64,000 nt of DNA from Syngnathus acus. Lineage: Eukaryota; Chordata; Actinopteri; Syngnathiformes; Syngnathidae. Under the pieces are notes generated by a model. That model saw nothing but the letters and a program-made list of their open reading frames with translations. It ran no database searches and was not told where the DNA came from. The stretch's first letter is position 1; every line of letters begins with the position of its first letter. Positions 33,246 through 44,221 of the stretch are shown piece by piece. Location: the NCBI RefSeq assembly GCF_901709675.1, contig NC_051089.1, forward strand, positions 19,304,008-19,368,007, given 5' to 3'. A program made the position numbers and the translations under genes.

Positions 33246-36200
33246 GTACGTATACAGTGTGTTCCAAATTCTGAATGCATATATGATTTATTGACCAAAC
33301 TGTAATTAGTGAGGTTGGTGGTGTTAAGACCCAGAAGCAGACACTGATGAAAACTTTGTTAAATAAGGAAACAAAGTAAGAAGCAAACTGAGAACTGGTC
33401 ACGGCAGTGGCTGAGCAGGGAATGGAAGGGAGATGTTTCTCCAATGTCAGAGTTGCCTACGGGGTCGCAGTCATTGCATGTCGTCAGCAGGGGGCCCAGC
33501 GGCCCAACAACGCACGCACGCGCACACACTCACACGACACAGTTTAATTTGGCATTCTGTTTTTCTCTAGCTTCTTACACGACTCAATATTGTCTCGTTC
33601 GTTCCCATCCTAGTTACTCACACTCTTACTACTTATGTTCGCTCCTGCTTTCCTACCAGAATGCTTCTTCACGCGAATGTTCAGTCTGCATACACATGAC
33701 ACATAGTACGTACAGAGCTGCCAGTCGCAAACAAGCGGTCATATTACTCGCAATAACTCCACAAAGGTTTCAGTTTAAAATGAATTACTTTAACCAGGGT
33801 CCCACTTTACATTGTAAACAAGGGTAAAATCGAAGCCATTTTCCCATGTTTTTGCAATGTTGCACAAAATATCATCCAGCGTCCATCAATGGCACCCTAA
33901 AGCTGAAGAGAGATTCTCTCTGGGCCAAACGGCTTTCTTATTTTGTCACGCAATTATGGCTGTCAGAAATTAATCATGTTGGAATCGGTTTTCCCATCTG
34001 AACTGAAAAAAATGTTTTAAGCTCAGTATCAAAAGTTGAAATATTTTCAATTTTATGGACTTGGTATCAACCCTGATACGGGAATACTACTGGCAATTAT
34101 AAGGATAATGCTTTCAAAATGCTTTTCATGTAGAAGAGTATAAATACTTTTTCATCAGTATTCAGTCACACAAACTTTCCGCATTCATGGGTCATGTCCT
34201 CTGCTATACTGGTTCCTGGTATAATTGTACGTTTTCTTTCCTCAACAGTGATGATGCAAAATATTTTTTTGCGTTTATGTTAAGCATGTACATGTACATA
34301 GTACATTCAAACGTAATGTATGGTAGATTTTTTTGGGAATTATTTAAATTGTATACATGTTCTCATTTCCCCCTTTCTAGATTATTGTTGATGATGATGA
34401 CAGCAAAGTGTGGTCCTTGTATGATGCAGGCCCGAAGAGCATCAGGTGCCCTATCATGTTCCTTCCGCCTGTCAGTGGAACTGCAGAAGTGTTCTTCCAA
34501 CAGATGTTGGCTTTGACAGGCTGGGGCTACAGAGTAATATCTGTGAGTTCAACAGATATTGGCGTGGAACAGACCTGGAAAAGCACAGCGCTTACTTACG
34601 CTCTAGGCGCATGTTGGGAGTGCAGTTTTTTTTTTCTTTCACTCGTCAGTGGGTGCACATATCAATACTCTGCTTGAACTGGAATGATTCCTGGAATGAC
34701 AGACAGCTGGTTCTTTCTTAGTCATATCAATAATAATAATAATTGTAGCCTGTTCTTTTGATTGCCCATGTTCAGATTGCCCCTGTACTGTTTGTTTATT
34801 TCTGAAGACGGTACTAGTATATTGTTTGTTTCAGCTTCAGTATCCAGTGTACTGGGATCTCATGGAGTTCTGTGATGGATTTAGGAAGCTTCTCGATCAC
34901 TTGCAGTTAGATAAAGTAAGAATTTTTTTTTTTACACTTATGTTTTGCCTGTTATGTATTTCATCTCTCAACGTGTATATTGTCATTAACCCTTTTCACA
35001 TTTACAGATTTGTGAACTTCGTTTTCTATTTTTCCATTATTGTTTCTTTGAAATACCTGCATACACATCAGTTGTCACATTGAACACCCAAGTAAATTGC
35101 TATAAGTAGCCACTTTAGAAAGCACTGATTTTGAAATAAATACTGTTTGTTTGTTTTCCCACCCACGTGTGCACCTGTCCTTTTAGTCTTTCTAATGATT
35201 TTCCTGTCTTGCCATGTTCAAGGTTCATCTTTTTGGTGCATCCTTGGGTGGCTTCCTGGCCCAGAAGTTTGCAGAGTTCACTTGCAAGTCCCCCAGGGTG
35301 CACTCTTTGATACTGTGTAATTCATTCAGTGATACCTCCATCTTTAACCAGACATGGACAGCGAACAGGTTTTCCCTATTTTTTTATTATTAATAATATA
35401 ACGTGAGTAAGGGCGTACTCACACTCGGCAGTCCGTGCATTGTCTGAGGCCACATGACATTTAAAGTTGGCCTGTGAGAGTGCTCAAAATGAGAACACCT
35501 ACCAAGCCATGACCGGCATGATTGCACTTGCTTGTGCAATGTGGATGTGTCATACAATTGCAGTATTGTTTTATTGCAGTATTGCAGATTATTAATTATA
35601 TCTGCATAATATACAATATATAATGACTAGCACTGTTACACTGGGGCACATGCTTGTGCAAAGCATATATTCTATAAGTGCAACCTCTCGTCTGCCAGTT
35701 AATCATGATCACTGCCACACTGCACAATAAAAAAACAACACAACAATTCTATCGTCAAAACAAGTCCACAGCAGTCTCAGGCTACATTCACACTGCTGGG
35801 CTTGATGCCCATTTATGACCTTTTTATATATCGTATTTTCCGCACCACAAGGCACACCTAAAAGCCTTTAATTTTCTCAAAAAACGAAGGTGCACCTTTT
35901 AATAAGGTGCGCCTTTTGTGTGGACCGAATTCCAAAATTTGTAATGTTTTTTTGTATGGCTTCCGTAATATACAGGCATAATATATAGACCCGATGAACC
36001 AATCAGAGGACATTACTTTTTACGTAGATTGGGGGGAAAAAACAATCGGAGGGCTGTACGTAAACGTAGAGTACGTACCTCCACTGCCATTGATAAATAA
36101 ATACTATCATTTGTGTAAAGCAAACAGCATTAGGACCCTCTTAGATGGCATAGACATGAGAGACAAGAGACATGCTTACAAGGCACAATTACAGCTTTCT

Positions 36201-39200
36201 GGAAAGCCAGAAAGACAATGACGAGAGGGAACTTGTCATGTTTAATGGCGAAATTGCCCAACTCTTTAATTTGGATACAGAAGATGAGGATTATGATGGA
36301 TTTGCGTATTAATATTGATTAACAATGTGAGTACCGTAATTCTCGGACTATAAGTCGCGTTTTTTTTCATAGTTTGGGTGGGGGGGCGACTTATACTCAG
36401 GAGCGACTTGTGTTTTTTTCCAACAATTTTCAAAAAAAAAAAAAAAATATGAAACCGCGATAAACGAACCGCAATGTAGCAAGGGATTACTGTAATTTGA
36501 ATTTCAAGTGACGTCAGCAGCGCGACGTCGCGGTCAGCAGCGCGACGTCAGCAGCGCGACGTCAGCAGCGCGACGTCAGCAGCGCGACGTCAGCAGCGCG
36601 ACGCGGCGTTGTTTACATAAAGGACAAAGATTGACTCGACGGAGCTCTCTTTCACTTCCGTGGATTGAAGTCGGGGGCCGGCGCTCGGCCGGGTGGCTGT
36701 CCAGGGACGGTGGATGGGGCTCGGACAATGCTTTTACGCACGCCCGGTCCTACTCTACCGAGCTGTCTTTCACCTCCGTGGATGGAAGTCGAGGGCCGGC
36801 GCTCTGCCGGGTGGCTGTCCGGGGACGGTGGATGGGGCTCGGTCATGGCTTTTACGCACGCCCGGTCCTATTCTATGGAGCTCTCTTCCATTTCCGTGGC
36901 TGGAAGTCCACGCCGCCACACGCCTGGAAGTTTGTTTTGTTAAATAAAGAGCCGTTTACCAAACCCACGTCTTTCCTTGAACTTTGTTAACGCTACAATA
37001 TAGTAGATCTGTGGAATAACGACGAGGCTGACGTCAGGGCGCACGCACGCGCGGCGTTGTTGACAAAGGACGAGGAATTTGATCGATGGATTTAATGATT
37101 TAGAGTGCACAGATGGTTTGATAACATTATTGCTTATATAATAGTTATTTGATCGTTATATCGTTATATGGGCCTGTGGAATATTTTGAAGTGCAAGAGC
37201 CGTCAGCGGCGCGCACGCATTGTTGACAAAGGACGATTGATGGATTTAATGAATTGGAGTGACACAGATGGTTTTATTAACGTGTTATTTATGTAATAGT
37301 TTTTTGAATAACTCTGAATTTTACGTCAGGGCCGTTCTCAGCTCTTAGTTTGTGTTTATGTCACGTTAGCATATCTATCGTTTAGCCTGTTGTTGCTCGT
37401 TCATGACTGTTCTTGGTGTTGGATTTTGTCGAATAAATTGCCCCCCAAAATGCGACTTATACTCCGGAGCGACTTATTTATGGTTTTTTTTCACTTTTTT
37501 GGGCATTTTATGGCTGATGCGACTTATACTCCGGTGCGACTTATAGTCCGAAAATTACGGTACAATACAGTGCATGATTAAATAGTAGAATAATGTACAA
37601 CGGAACTGTCTTGCTCCTGTGACGTTTATTTTTACCATAAGTCATGGCATGCATGCGCCTTATAATGCGGTGGGTCATATGTATGTATTAAATACAGAAA
37701 AGCCCCGTAATTTAGTCTGTGCCTTTTACCCTTAAGCGCCTTTTAACCTGAAGCGCCTTGTGGTGGGGAAGATAGTAATCATTCACTTTACAACAGGGAT
37801 CTCAAACTCCAGTCCTCGGGGGCCGCACTCCTACATGTTTTCCAAGTTTCCCTCATTAAACACACCTGATTCAAATGATCAGTTCATTCTCACGTTCTGC
37901 AGGAGCCTGATAATTGAATCAGGTGTGTTTAACGAGGGAAATTTGGAAAACACGTAGGGATGCGGCCCCCGAGGACTGGAGTTTGACACCCCTGCAGTTT
38001 ACAAAGACAACTGCTGCTTCTAATGTGAATGCAACACATCAATGATGTGCCTGTACACAAAGCACAACATCCAGTGATGTGCACCAAAAAAAGACCTCAG
38101 GTGGTGTTGTGTTTACGGAAATAAATGTTGGTTAATATTTAATATTTGATCATCTTATATCTCCAGACTAAAGAGGTAGGTGAAGGTGTTCATCATCTTA
38201 TCTCAAGTATTATCACAATTTACTTTTCATTTCTTTCAAAATTGCCTGTTTTCAAGTAAATGGATTAACAATGAAGAAACTAGAAATAACGTCAACATTT
38301 TATTAACGTAATAAATAAATAAATAAATAAAATTAGATTGAATAAGATGACACGTGTCAAGGCAGACAAACCACCTTTGTTACTAATCAGCCAGTAACAA
38401 GGGCACAGGTGGGAGACTGATTAGCGCGCGCAGTTTACGGTAGTTTTTTTGTGACTTTGTGAGTTTTAGTGACGCCCTAAAGAATGTTTCTGAAGGTCGG
38501 TTTAACTTTAAAATGTTCAAAAAGTGTTTGAAAATACAATAAAGTGTTTAAAAATATAATTATAAAAGTCTTGTGCGGATATCGTAAAAAATTTACTCCA
38601 CATCGCGGATTTTCTCCTATCTAGGAACTAATTATCAGTGATAAACGAGGGATCACAGTATCTGGCCAATATATGAAATAAGAACAATGTAGAAATATCA
38701 AATTAAGTGATTAATCCACAAATAATCAATGATCACTTTAATCGACCACTATTTTTATAATTGAGTAATAGTTGAGTCTTTTTTTTTTGTAACCTAAAAT
38801 TATACATATCCTCTACTTTCAGCCTCAACTGTATTCTCTGATTTTAGTAGTTTTATCATGTTTTGATTTCAACCAAAATAATCCATTTGCACATGAGCTT
38901 TTACTTTGGAAAACAATGTCTAAATGTGTACCTGAATCAGTTTAAAAAGGGCTATCCTTCACGCATGATATTCCTCTAATATTGTTTTGTTGTTGTTCAA
39001 ATGAAATTTAAGCTATTTTCTCTTAGCTGAATGACCAGAGTGTCTCAGGGAGCGGGACAGCGTGCTCTGCAGCACAGACAGAACGGGAGCAGCATGACAG
39101 AATTGGCGCACAGCAATGATACTGCCTGAGAGCCACCTTGCCTCCTAGAAATAAACAGAATGCAACATATAATAAAGTGGTGGCGCATTTAAATAGGCAA

Positions 39201-40843
39201 AAGTTAGGCAGGCTGCTTAAATGTGATTGGTGGACAGGAGTGGGAGGGGAACTCTAAGCCAAGTCAGGCGTGGATCAAATAGCTTGGTGTGAGTATGCAC
39301 TAAAACAAATTAATGTTATCTTTGCTCAGTTTTTGGTTGATGCCAGCTTTCATGTTGAAGAAGATTGTTCTCGGGAATTTTGCTAAAGGACCAGTCGACC
39401 CAGAAATGGCCGGTGCGATTGACTTCATGGTTGATAGGGTAAGAAAATTATGCTCATATTGTGTTCCTTCATGAAAGTGAGTAATGTGTAATTTCTGTGT
39501 TGTAGCTGGAGAGCCTAAACCAGAGAGAGCTGGCATCCAGGTTAACGCTAAACTGTCAGAACTCTTATGTGGAGCCACATAAAATAAAGGAGGTTGCTGT
39601 GACTATTATAGATGTAAGTGGGAATGCGTGTGAATATGAATATAGTATTCATTCATACAGCAGCTCTGATAAGTCATGGTGTTTATTTTCACACTTAGGT
39701 TTTTGATCAGAGTGCACTCTCTTTAGAAGCAAAGGAAGAGATGTATAAATTGTTTCCAAATGCCAAACGAGCTCATCTCAAAACTGGTGGAAACTTCCCG
39801 TACCTTTGCCGAAGTGCTGATGTAAACCTCTACATACAGGTATGGCAGTGCAAAATGAAGCCTTGCAAACAGTTGCTTGTTAATTTGTCGTGGCTGCTCG
39901 TTATATGGAAACCCAACTTTAATGTGGGTGTCATTTTAAGACAACAACCCCCCAGTGCGGCAGACAAAATCTGCAAATCAGTGAAGTCAAACAAATTATA
40001 ACCACGGCCTTCAACAAACTTACTGCTGCTCTCAAAGCAAAAAATTTAATTGTGAAACCCGACACTTTCAGGGGAAAATGACTAATGGCTCTTCTGCTGA
40101 ATTTGTCAGTTTGTTCACTTGAAAAGGAATTAGAAATTAACCATCTCGAACATAAAAGTTGTAAAATGTGAATTTTGCTTAAAGCAAATGTCTGATACCC
40201 AAACAAAACCTAAGTTTGTAGCAAACCTTGTCCTGCACAGTTAGTTGGTCCACCAGGTTTATTGTACAGCTCAGGAGGTATCTTGTCACACCTCTTTTAT
40301 AAAAAATTGTCTACATCATTCTGGGTTTTTGGCTTCTCCTTGGAAATACAAAGATTCAGCTGATGAAATCATGTTTTTTATTGGGTTGAGGTTAGGAGAC
40401 TGACCGGGCCACTCCATAACTTGAATGTGCTTCCTCATCTATTGCCCTAGATGTTTCTTTGGTCACATTTCTAGAAATGAATAAGGAGATTGACATTGCA
40501 CTAGGTGAGAAGGATGTTTATGTAGTCGTGAACAAGATTTTCCCACCAATTATATACCAAGCCCACAATACCCACTTCATATCCAGTAAATTAATGAAGG
40601 CATGGCAAATTGACAGTGGGTGGGAAATGCACGTATTCCACTGAAACCTCATAGCTTTTTTGTTCTGTATCATAATTTTGATTATAACCGTAGTGCCGCT
40701 TATTCCTTGATGTTTAGATTCATTTGCATCAGTTCCATGGAACACGGTATGCTGCCATTGACCCGGGTATGGTGAGTGTTGAGGAACTGGAGGTCCAGGA
40801 GTGCCACCTGAAAACATGCCAAGAATCTGACGAAGACCAATGA
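33183..40843 (+). CDS. spg21: SPG21 / maspardin, complete coding region in 8 exons
   Basis: Maspardin is an alpha/beta-hydrolase-fold protein of the endosomal and cytosolic compartment. It binds CD4 and ALDH16A1; loss causes Mast syndrome (SPG21) in humans. Exons 33183-33245, 34381-34542, 34835-34915, 35223-35368, 39330-39438, 39506-39613, 39699-39839 and 40718-40843 join in phase to 311 codons plus TGA, against 308 in human. The N-terminus is [20 protein letters not shown]. The nucleophile-elbow motif GASLGG puts Ser at residue 109, as in the human protein. Other family blocks are [65 protein letters not shown] and [20 protein letters not shown]. The start codon lies just inside the first coding exon. 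No disabling change is seen. Intron 5 is 4.0 kb because of nested transposons. Confidence 0.97.
34381..34542 (+). CDS. spg21: SPG21 coding exon 2
   Basis: The acceptor is TTTCTAG and the donor GTGAGT. It encodes 54 residues, from [17 protein letters not shown] to GWGYRVIS. Confidence 0.96.
34835..34915 (+). CDS. spg21: SPG21 coding exon 3
   Basis: The acceptor is TTTCAG and the donor GTAAGA. It encodes 27 residues, [20 protein letters not shown] then DHLQLDK. Confidence 0.96.
35223..35368 (+). CDS. spg21: SPG21 coding exon 4 (nucleophile elbow)
   Basis: The acceptor is TTCAAG and the donor GTTTTC. The exon is 146 nt and leaves a split Ser codon. It encodes [20 protein letters not shown] and the [17 protein letters not shown] block. 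The elbow Ser is residue 109. Confidence 0.96.
36510..36606. repeat. 14-bp CpG-rich minisatellite (ACGTCAGCAGCGCG)n
   Basis: ACGTCAG recurs at 36511, 36545, 36559, 36573 and 36587, giving a 14-bp period with one irregular unit near 36524. Each unit contains the palindrome GACGTC. Confidence 0.9.
36642..36990. repeat. 118-bp tandem repeat inside family B element
   Basis: GAGCTCTCTTTCAC-type starts occur at 36642, 36760 and 36878, a 118-bp spacing. Units contain GGGCCGGCGCTCGGCCGGGT and TTTTACGCACGCCCGGTCCT. The same repeat, reverse complemented and with a different copy number, is at about 52930-53290. Confidence 0.88.
37794..37994. mobile_element. hAT-type MITE
   Basis: The left end is CAGGGATCTCAAACTCCAGT and the right end is the inverse, ACTGGAGTTTGACACCCCTG. 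The arms extend inward over GTCCTCGGGGGCCGC and CACACCTGATTCAA. CTTTACAA precedes it, and GTTTACAA follows two bases after the right end, so the duplication is only approximate. It lies in SPG21 intron 4. Confidence 0.8.
38005..39329. other. SPG21 intron 4, mostly unassigned, with a Tigger-like end
   Basis: 38585-38661 contains a Tigger-like terminus (ATAAACGAGGGATCACAGTA). An (AAAT)n run lies at 38310-38330. No exon is present, and the rest is AT-rich with no recognised feature. Confidence 0.5.
39330..39438 (+). CDS. spg21: SPG21 coding exon 5
   Basis: The acceptor is TGCTCAG and the donor GTAAGA. It completes the split Ser codon and encodes [20 protein letters not shown] then [16 protein letters not shown]. 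Confidence 0.96.
39506..39613 (+). CDS. spg21: SPG21 coding exon 6
   Basis: The acceptor is TTGTAG and the donor GTAAGT. It encodes 36 residues, [20 protein letters not shown] to VAVTIID. Confidence 0.96.
39699..39839 (+). CDS. spg21: SPG21 coding exon 7
   Basis: The acceptor is CACTTAG and the donor GTATGG. It encodes 47 residues, including [20 protein letters not shown] and [20 protein letters not shown]. Confidence 0.96.
40718..40843 (+). CDS. spg21: SPG21 coding exon 8 and stop
   Basis: The acceptor is TGTTTAG. It encodes [20 protein letters not shown] and a less conserved tail ending ESDEDQ, then TGA at 40841-40843. Confidence 0.95.
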   Translation: MHLHQFHGTRYAAIDPGMVSVEELEVQECHLKTCQESDEDQ

Positions 40844-40886
40844 CAAGCATTTTGGAGCGCTGCAAAAATTTAACTGAACCTTTTTG

Positions 40887-40892
40887 ATTAAA
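40887..40892 (+). terminator. spg21: Candidate polyadenylation signal ATTAAA for SPG21
   Basis: This common AATAAA variant lies 44 bases after the stop. An alternative downstream signal is possible (AATAAA at 41019-41024), but that lies in a hAT-derived fragment. Confidence 0.35.
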
Positions 40893-40945
40893 AATGAAAT
40901 TGATCATAAAACATTTTGTCTATGTATATTGTCAGTCATCTAGTT

Positions 40946-41080
40946 CAGGGGTCCCCAACCCCCAGGCCGTGGACTGGTACCGGTCCGTGGATCATTTGGT
41001 ACCAGGCTGCACAAGAAAGAATAAATTACTTGCATTATTTCCATTGTATTTACCTGAGTCTGAACAATCTTTTATTTTGG
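40946..41080 (+). mobile_element. hAT (Charlie-like) terminus fragment
   Basis: CAGGGGTCCCCAACCCCCAG followed by GCCGTGGACTGGTACCGGTC is the classic left end of a vertebrate hAT family. No matching right end was found, so it is a fragment. Confidence 0.7.
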
Positions 41081-41574
41081 AAAATGGACCGGATTCTCTT
41101 CTACACCTCAGTGACGTGAACATTACTCATGTTGTGTTTTTGACGTGATGTTATGAGGACGCTGCAAGTAAACTTGCATAGGAATACACAGTGGATTCAC
41201 GTTTATTATTATATTATACTGTGGTGTTCGCATAAAGTATTCCCCCATGGAACTAAGGCTTGAAGCGTGTGTTGCGAACGTAGTGTTTACGTGGTAACGC
41301 ATTTCCGTTGTTCTTCTTATACCTCGTTTTACGTGTATGTTCAGTCAAGTATTTTGCGATACACCTCCTGCGTCTCATTTCCTTCAGCATCCTTTTACCC
41401 GGACATGTCCTACTTTTGAGCCCTAAACAATATGTCCGGGGGGAATTTCAAAACCGTCCGGGATTTTGTTGGACTGCCTCAAACATACCGTATTGGCCCG
41501 AATATTAGACGAAATTGTTTTGCATTGAAATGAGACTGAAAAAGTGGGGGTCGTCTTACATTCAGGGTCTAGAC

Positions 41575-42610
41575 CAGGGGTGGGCAAACTTTATGACTTG
41601 CGGGCCAAATTGGGTTCTAAATTTTGACCGGGGGGCCGAACCAGGAGCAGGTGGATGTAGTGTTTGTGTGAAGTAATAGAAATGACATGTAAAGGTCATT
41701 GCATAAAAGGTTTTTACTTTTAGTAGATACTAAAGCATGGATATTAAAAAAGCTTTTTGAAAACAAATGCATTTATTAACAGCATTAAAAAAATATTTCA
41801 CCCAAAAACTACTATCAGTGATTTTTATTAAATACGACACTGTTATGATGAATAACATTTTCCATCACTTCAGCGCCTGCAGGTCAGATTTATGAAATAT
41901 GTTTATCTAATGAGGCGAAATCACATCCAACGGCAAACATTCTGACCAAATACATCATCTTGAAGAATCAGTGAAAGAATACATCTAAATAAAGTAATAA
42001 AGAAATCAATAGTATTGTTGGTTTCCCTTTTTTGCTAGTACATCATAGTCTGGAGTAAAATTTGTTGTGGTAATTCTTAGGATAGAGCCGAGGTGTCGGT
42101 CCGTTAACCTAGATCTGTGACGGGCTTTGTTGACGTTCATGTGGCTGAACGTCTTCTCACACACGTAGGTCGAGCCAAATTGTCCACTCTTTTTTAACAT
42201 TCGGCACTCACTGTCCACCTTTCTTTTCTTCGGGCCACTCATTTTAATGGAAGGATTCCAGGGGAAGGTTTGTGGGTGGCATTAGCGTCAAACTGTATCT
42301 GAAAACTCAGCGCGCGAATTACGAGAATATTGACGTCACAGCCTACACTCGAAATTCGGCACTGATAGATGAAATTACTACGTACTACTGAGTACGCACA
42401 CGCACTTGTGAGTGTGCACCGAGCTTTCTGACACGGCTCCCGGGAGTAAATGCGCGGGCGGGCGCTTCCCCATCTACTGGGGAAACATAGTAATTGCAGG
42501 GAAAATGACCCCAAAAAAATTAATAATACAATTTATTCAGGTTTGCCGGGCCGGATTAAACGGCCCCGTGGGCCGGATGTGGCCCGCGGGCCGTAGTTTG
42601 TCCATGTCTG
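41575..42610. mobile_element. hAT-type element with perfect 8-bp duplication and mini-ORF
   Basis: The left end is CAGGGGTGGGCAAACTTTAT and the right end the inverse, AGTTTGTCCATGTCTG. GTCTAGAC flanks both ends (41567-41574 and 42611-42618). It is the same family as 7841-9167, which is longer and more decayed inside. Confidence 0.93.
42006..42242 (-). CDS. Mini-ORF joining both ends of a hAT transposase
   Basis: The frame has 78 codons. It begins MSGPKKRKVDSECR, like the first codons of the GTF2IRD2/Charlie8-type hAT protein. It then passes to [20 protein letters not shown] and LTDRHLGSILRITTTNFTPD, the C-terminal dimerisation part of the same transposase. The BED finger and catalytic domain are absent. 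The frame is intact here but broken in the sister copy at 8580-8790. If expressed, it would hold the dimerisation segment and a basic N-terminal PKKRKV, which resembles a nuclear localisation signal. Confidence 0.65.
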   Translation of the reverse strand: MSGPKKRKVDSECRMLKKSGQFGSTYVCEKTFSHMNVNKARHRSRLTDRHLGSILRITTTNFTPDYDVLAKKGNQQYY

Positions 42611-43059
42611 GTCTAGACATTATACCCATTCACTTGTGCGCAGTGGTAGGTTAAAGGTTGCTGGTATCGACTGAGTATGTTGCTGTGATCGTGTGCGTCT
42701 TTGACACAAAGTGAGTTTATACATTTCATTGTTACTACTGTCCACTGTTGTGCCGTTTGTCCGATCGCGGTTTGCTTCGTGTGCGCGCCGTTTGATTGAC
42801 AGCTCCGGCACGCTCCTCTAAGTTTCCCTCACGTTGTACGCGTAGCCGTTACTCAGCGGCACGGCGACTAACGGTCGCCAGCAAACTTATTTTGTTGTCT
42901 CGATGACTTATATTTGGTGTGTTGCCGAGAGTATTCCATTTATGGTTATTTCGTATAGCGGAACCGTTACGCGCAGTTAGTTATGTAATGTGTGCCGTCT
43001 ACTAGTGTTGTGACGTCAGAAGTTGAGCGTTGACTTACGTGCTGTATTTCTGTCTGTTG

Positions 43060-43200
43060 CAGAACCACACACGCACACACACATCACACATACACACACA
43101 CCCCCCACACACCCTTCACACGCTTCATACAATAATCACACACACAAGAATCACATTCACACACCCAAAGACTCACCCATGTACACTACACTCACCTGCT
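43060..43200. repeat. (CA)n-rich repeat
   Basis: Imperfect CACACA run with ACCC and TCAC variants. It produces spurious His/Thr-rich frames. Confidence 0.85.
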
Positions 43201-43396
43201 CTCACATCCTTACGACTAAACATATGCCTATACCCTTTTGCCAGTTTGCCTGTATGCCCCTATGAGCCACAGTGCCTGTTACTTTGTTGCCAATAATTCA
43301 GTAAAGCAATCAAAACTGAACCACGTCTTCCCTCCTGTGTTCTGACCGACACCCGGGGGCAAAAAGAGCATAACCACCCGAGCCAACCCCCTATAC

Positions 43397-44221
43397 CAGG
43401 GGTCGGCAACCCATGGCTCCGGAGCCACATGTGGCTCTTTCATCCTTCTGTTGTGGCTCCCTGTGACTTTGGAAAATAATGAGTATTTTATAAAAATTAA
43501 ATTTTATTTTAGTTTGTTCATTTTAAAATATAATTGTGAATTTGAAGATTATGGTAAACTTGTAACATTAAAATTAAACGTTTTTAATATTTTTACCGCC
43601 CAAAATATGCATCACATCCGCCGATGTGCGACATTCGAATTCCTGGCGTCCCTCACGTCTGGCAGCCGGCGTTTTTCCAGCACACTACCAGCGTGATAAC
43701 TATATATTAAGTGAAGTAGTCGTTTTTTTTTAATTCAGGAGGACAAGTGGCTGCACACTCCAGTACACGCAATGGGACAGAAGCAGACTGCGCATTTTTT
43801 TGGTTTGCATTGTTCGTTCAGTGCTGGTGGATAATATTTGGATAAGTTTGGATTTTTATCTCATAAATAAGAGGACAGGTGACTGCAGGCTGTTTGCATT
43901 TTTTGTTCAGTGGGTTGGGTAAGTTTGGATTTTTATTTCTTAAATACGAGGACTCAAATAGACACCGGGTATTTTATTTGAAATTAAGCATCAACCAAGT
44001 GTAAAATGCTTTTTGTTACATGCAGAAATAAAATTCTGTGTTCTCTGCAGCAGTTGGTTGATTTCATTTTCATAAATGCAATAGTTTTTTTGTACATAGC
44101 ATAATATATACATGCATAATATATATAATGATGTCAAAATGGGTTGTGGCTCCGGGTGCTTTCTTTTCATTGGGGGGCGGTCCCAAATGGCTCTTTGAGT
44201 AGAAAAGGTTGCCGACCACTG
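43397..44221. mobile_element. hAT-type element with perfect 8-bp duplication
   Basis: The left end is CAGGGGTCGGCAACCCATGG and the right end the inverse, AAAAGGTTGCCGACCACTG. CCCTATAC flanks both ends (43389-43396 and 44222-44229). GGCTCTTTCATCC on the left and AAATGGCTCTTTGAGTA on the right follow the usual subterminal sequence. No transposase frame is left in its 825 bases. Confidence 0.93.

Larger units (their letters stand above)
36334..37560. mobile_element. TA-flanked DNA element, family B (copy 1)
   Basis: The left end is CCGTAATTCTCGGACTATAA and the right end the inverse, CTTATAGTCCGAAAATTACG then G. TA flanks both ends (36332-36333 and 37561-37562). Near the right end GCGACTTATACTCCGG is repeated, which suggests repeated transposase-binding sites. 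Inside are a Tigger-like terminus (36449-36495), a 14-bp minisatellite (36510-36606) and a 118-bp tandem repeat (36642-36990). A related copy lies in inverse order at 51884-53655. Confidence 0.9.
35831..37775 (+). mobile_element. Pogo-like element, family C, carrying a nested family B element
   Basis: The left end is TCGTATTTTCCGCACCACAA and the right end the decayed inverse, GCGCCTTGTGGTGGGGAAGA then TAG. TA flanks both ends (35829-35830 and 37776-37777). The interior has the same layout as 13300-14834: ACCAATCAGAGG near 36000, TTGATAAATAAATACTATC near 36090, and a mini-ORF-like stretch 36145-36310 with GAAGATGAGGATTATGATGG. The family B element at 36334-37560 interrupts it at a TA. It lies in SPG21 intron 4 (35369-39329). 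Confidence 0.8.

Noticed and set aside
36508-36990. 160-codon ORF with repeated protein motifs
   Set aside because: It reads through the 14-bp and 118-bp tandem repeats of a non-autonomous element; the same repeat is open in several frames.
43060-43296. ORFs rich in His and Thr
   Set aside because: They translate an imperfect CA repeat.
42620-43390. Possible solo LTR inside family E
   Set aside because: CpG-rich sequence with an AATTCAGTAAAG-like signal suggested an LTR, but no terminal TG...CA pair with a matching short duplication could be located.
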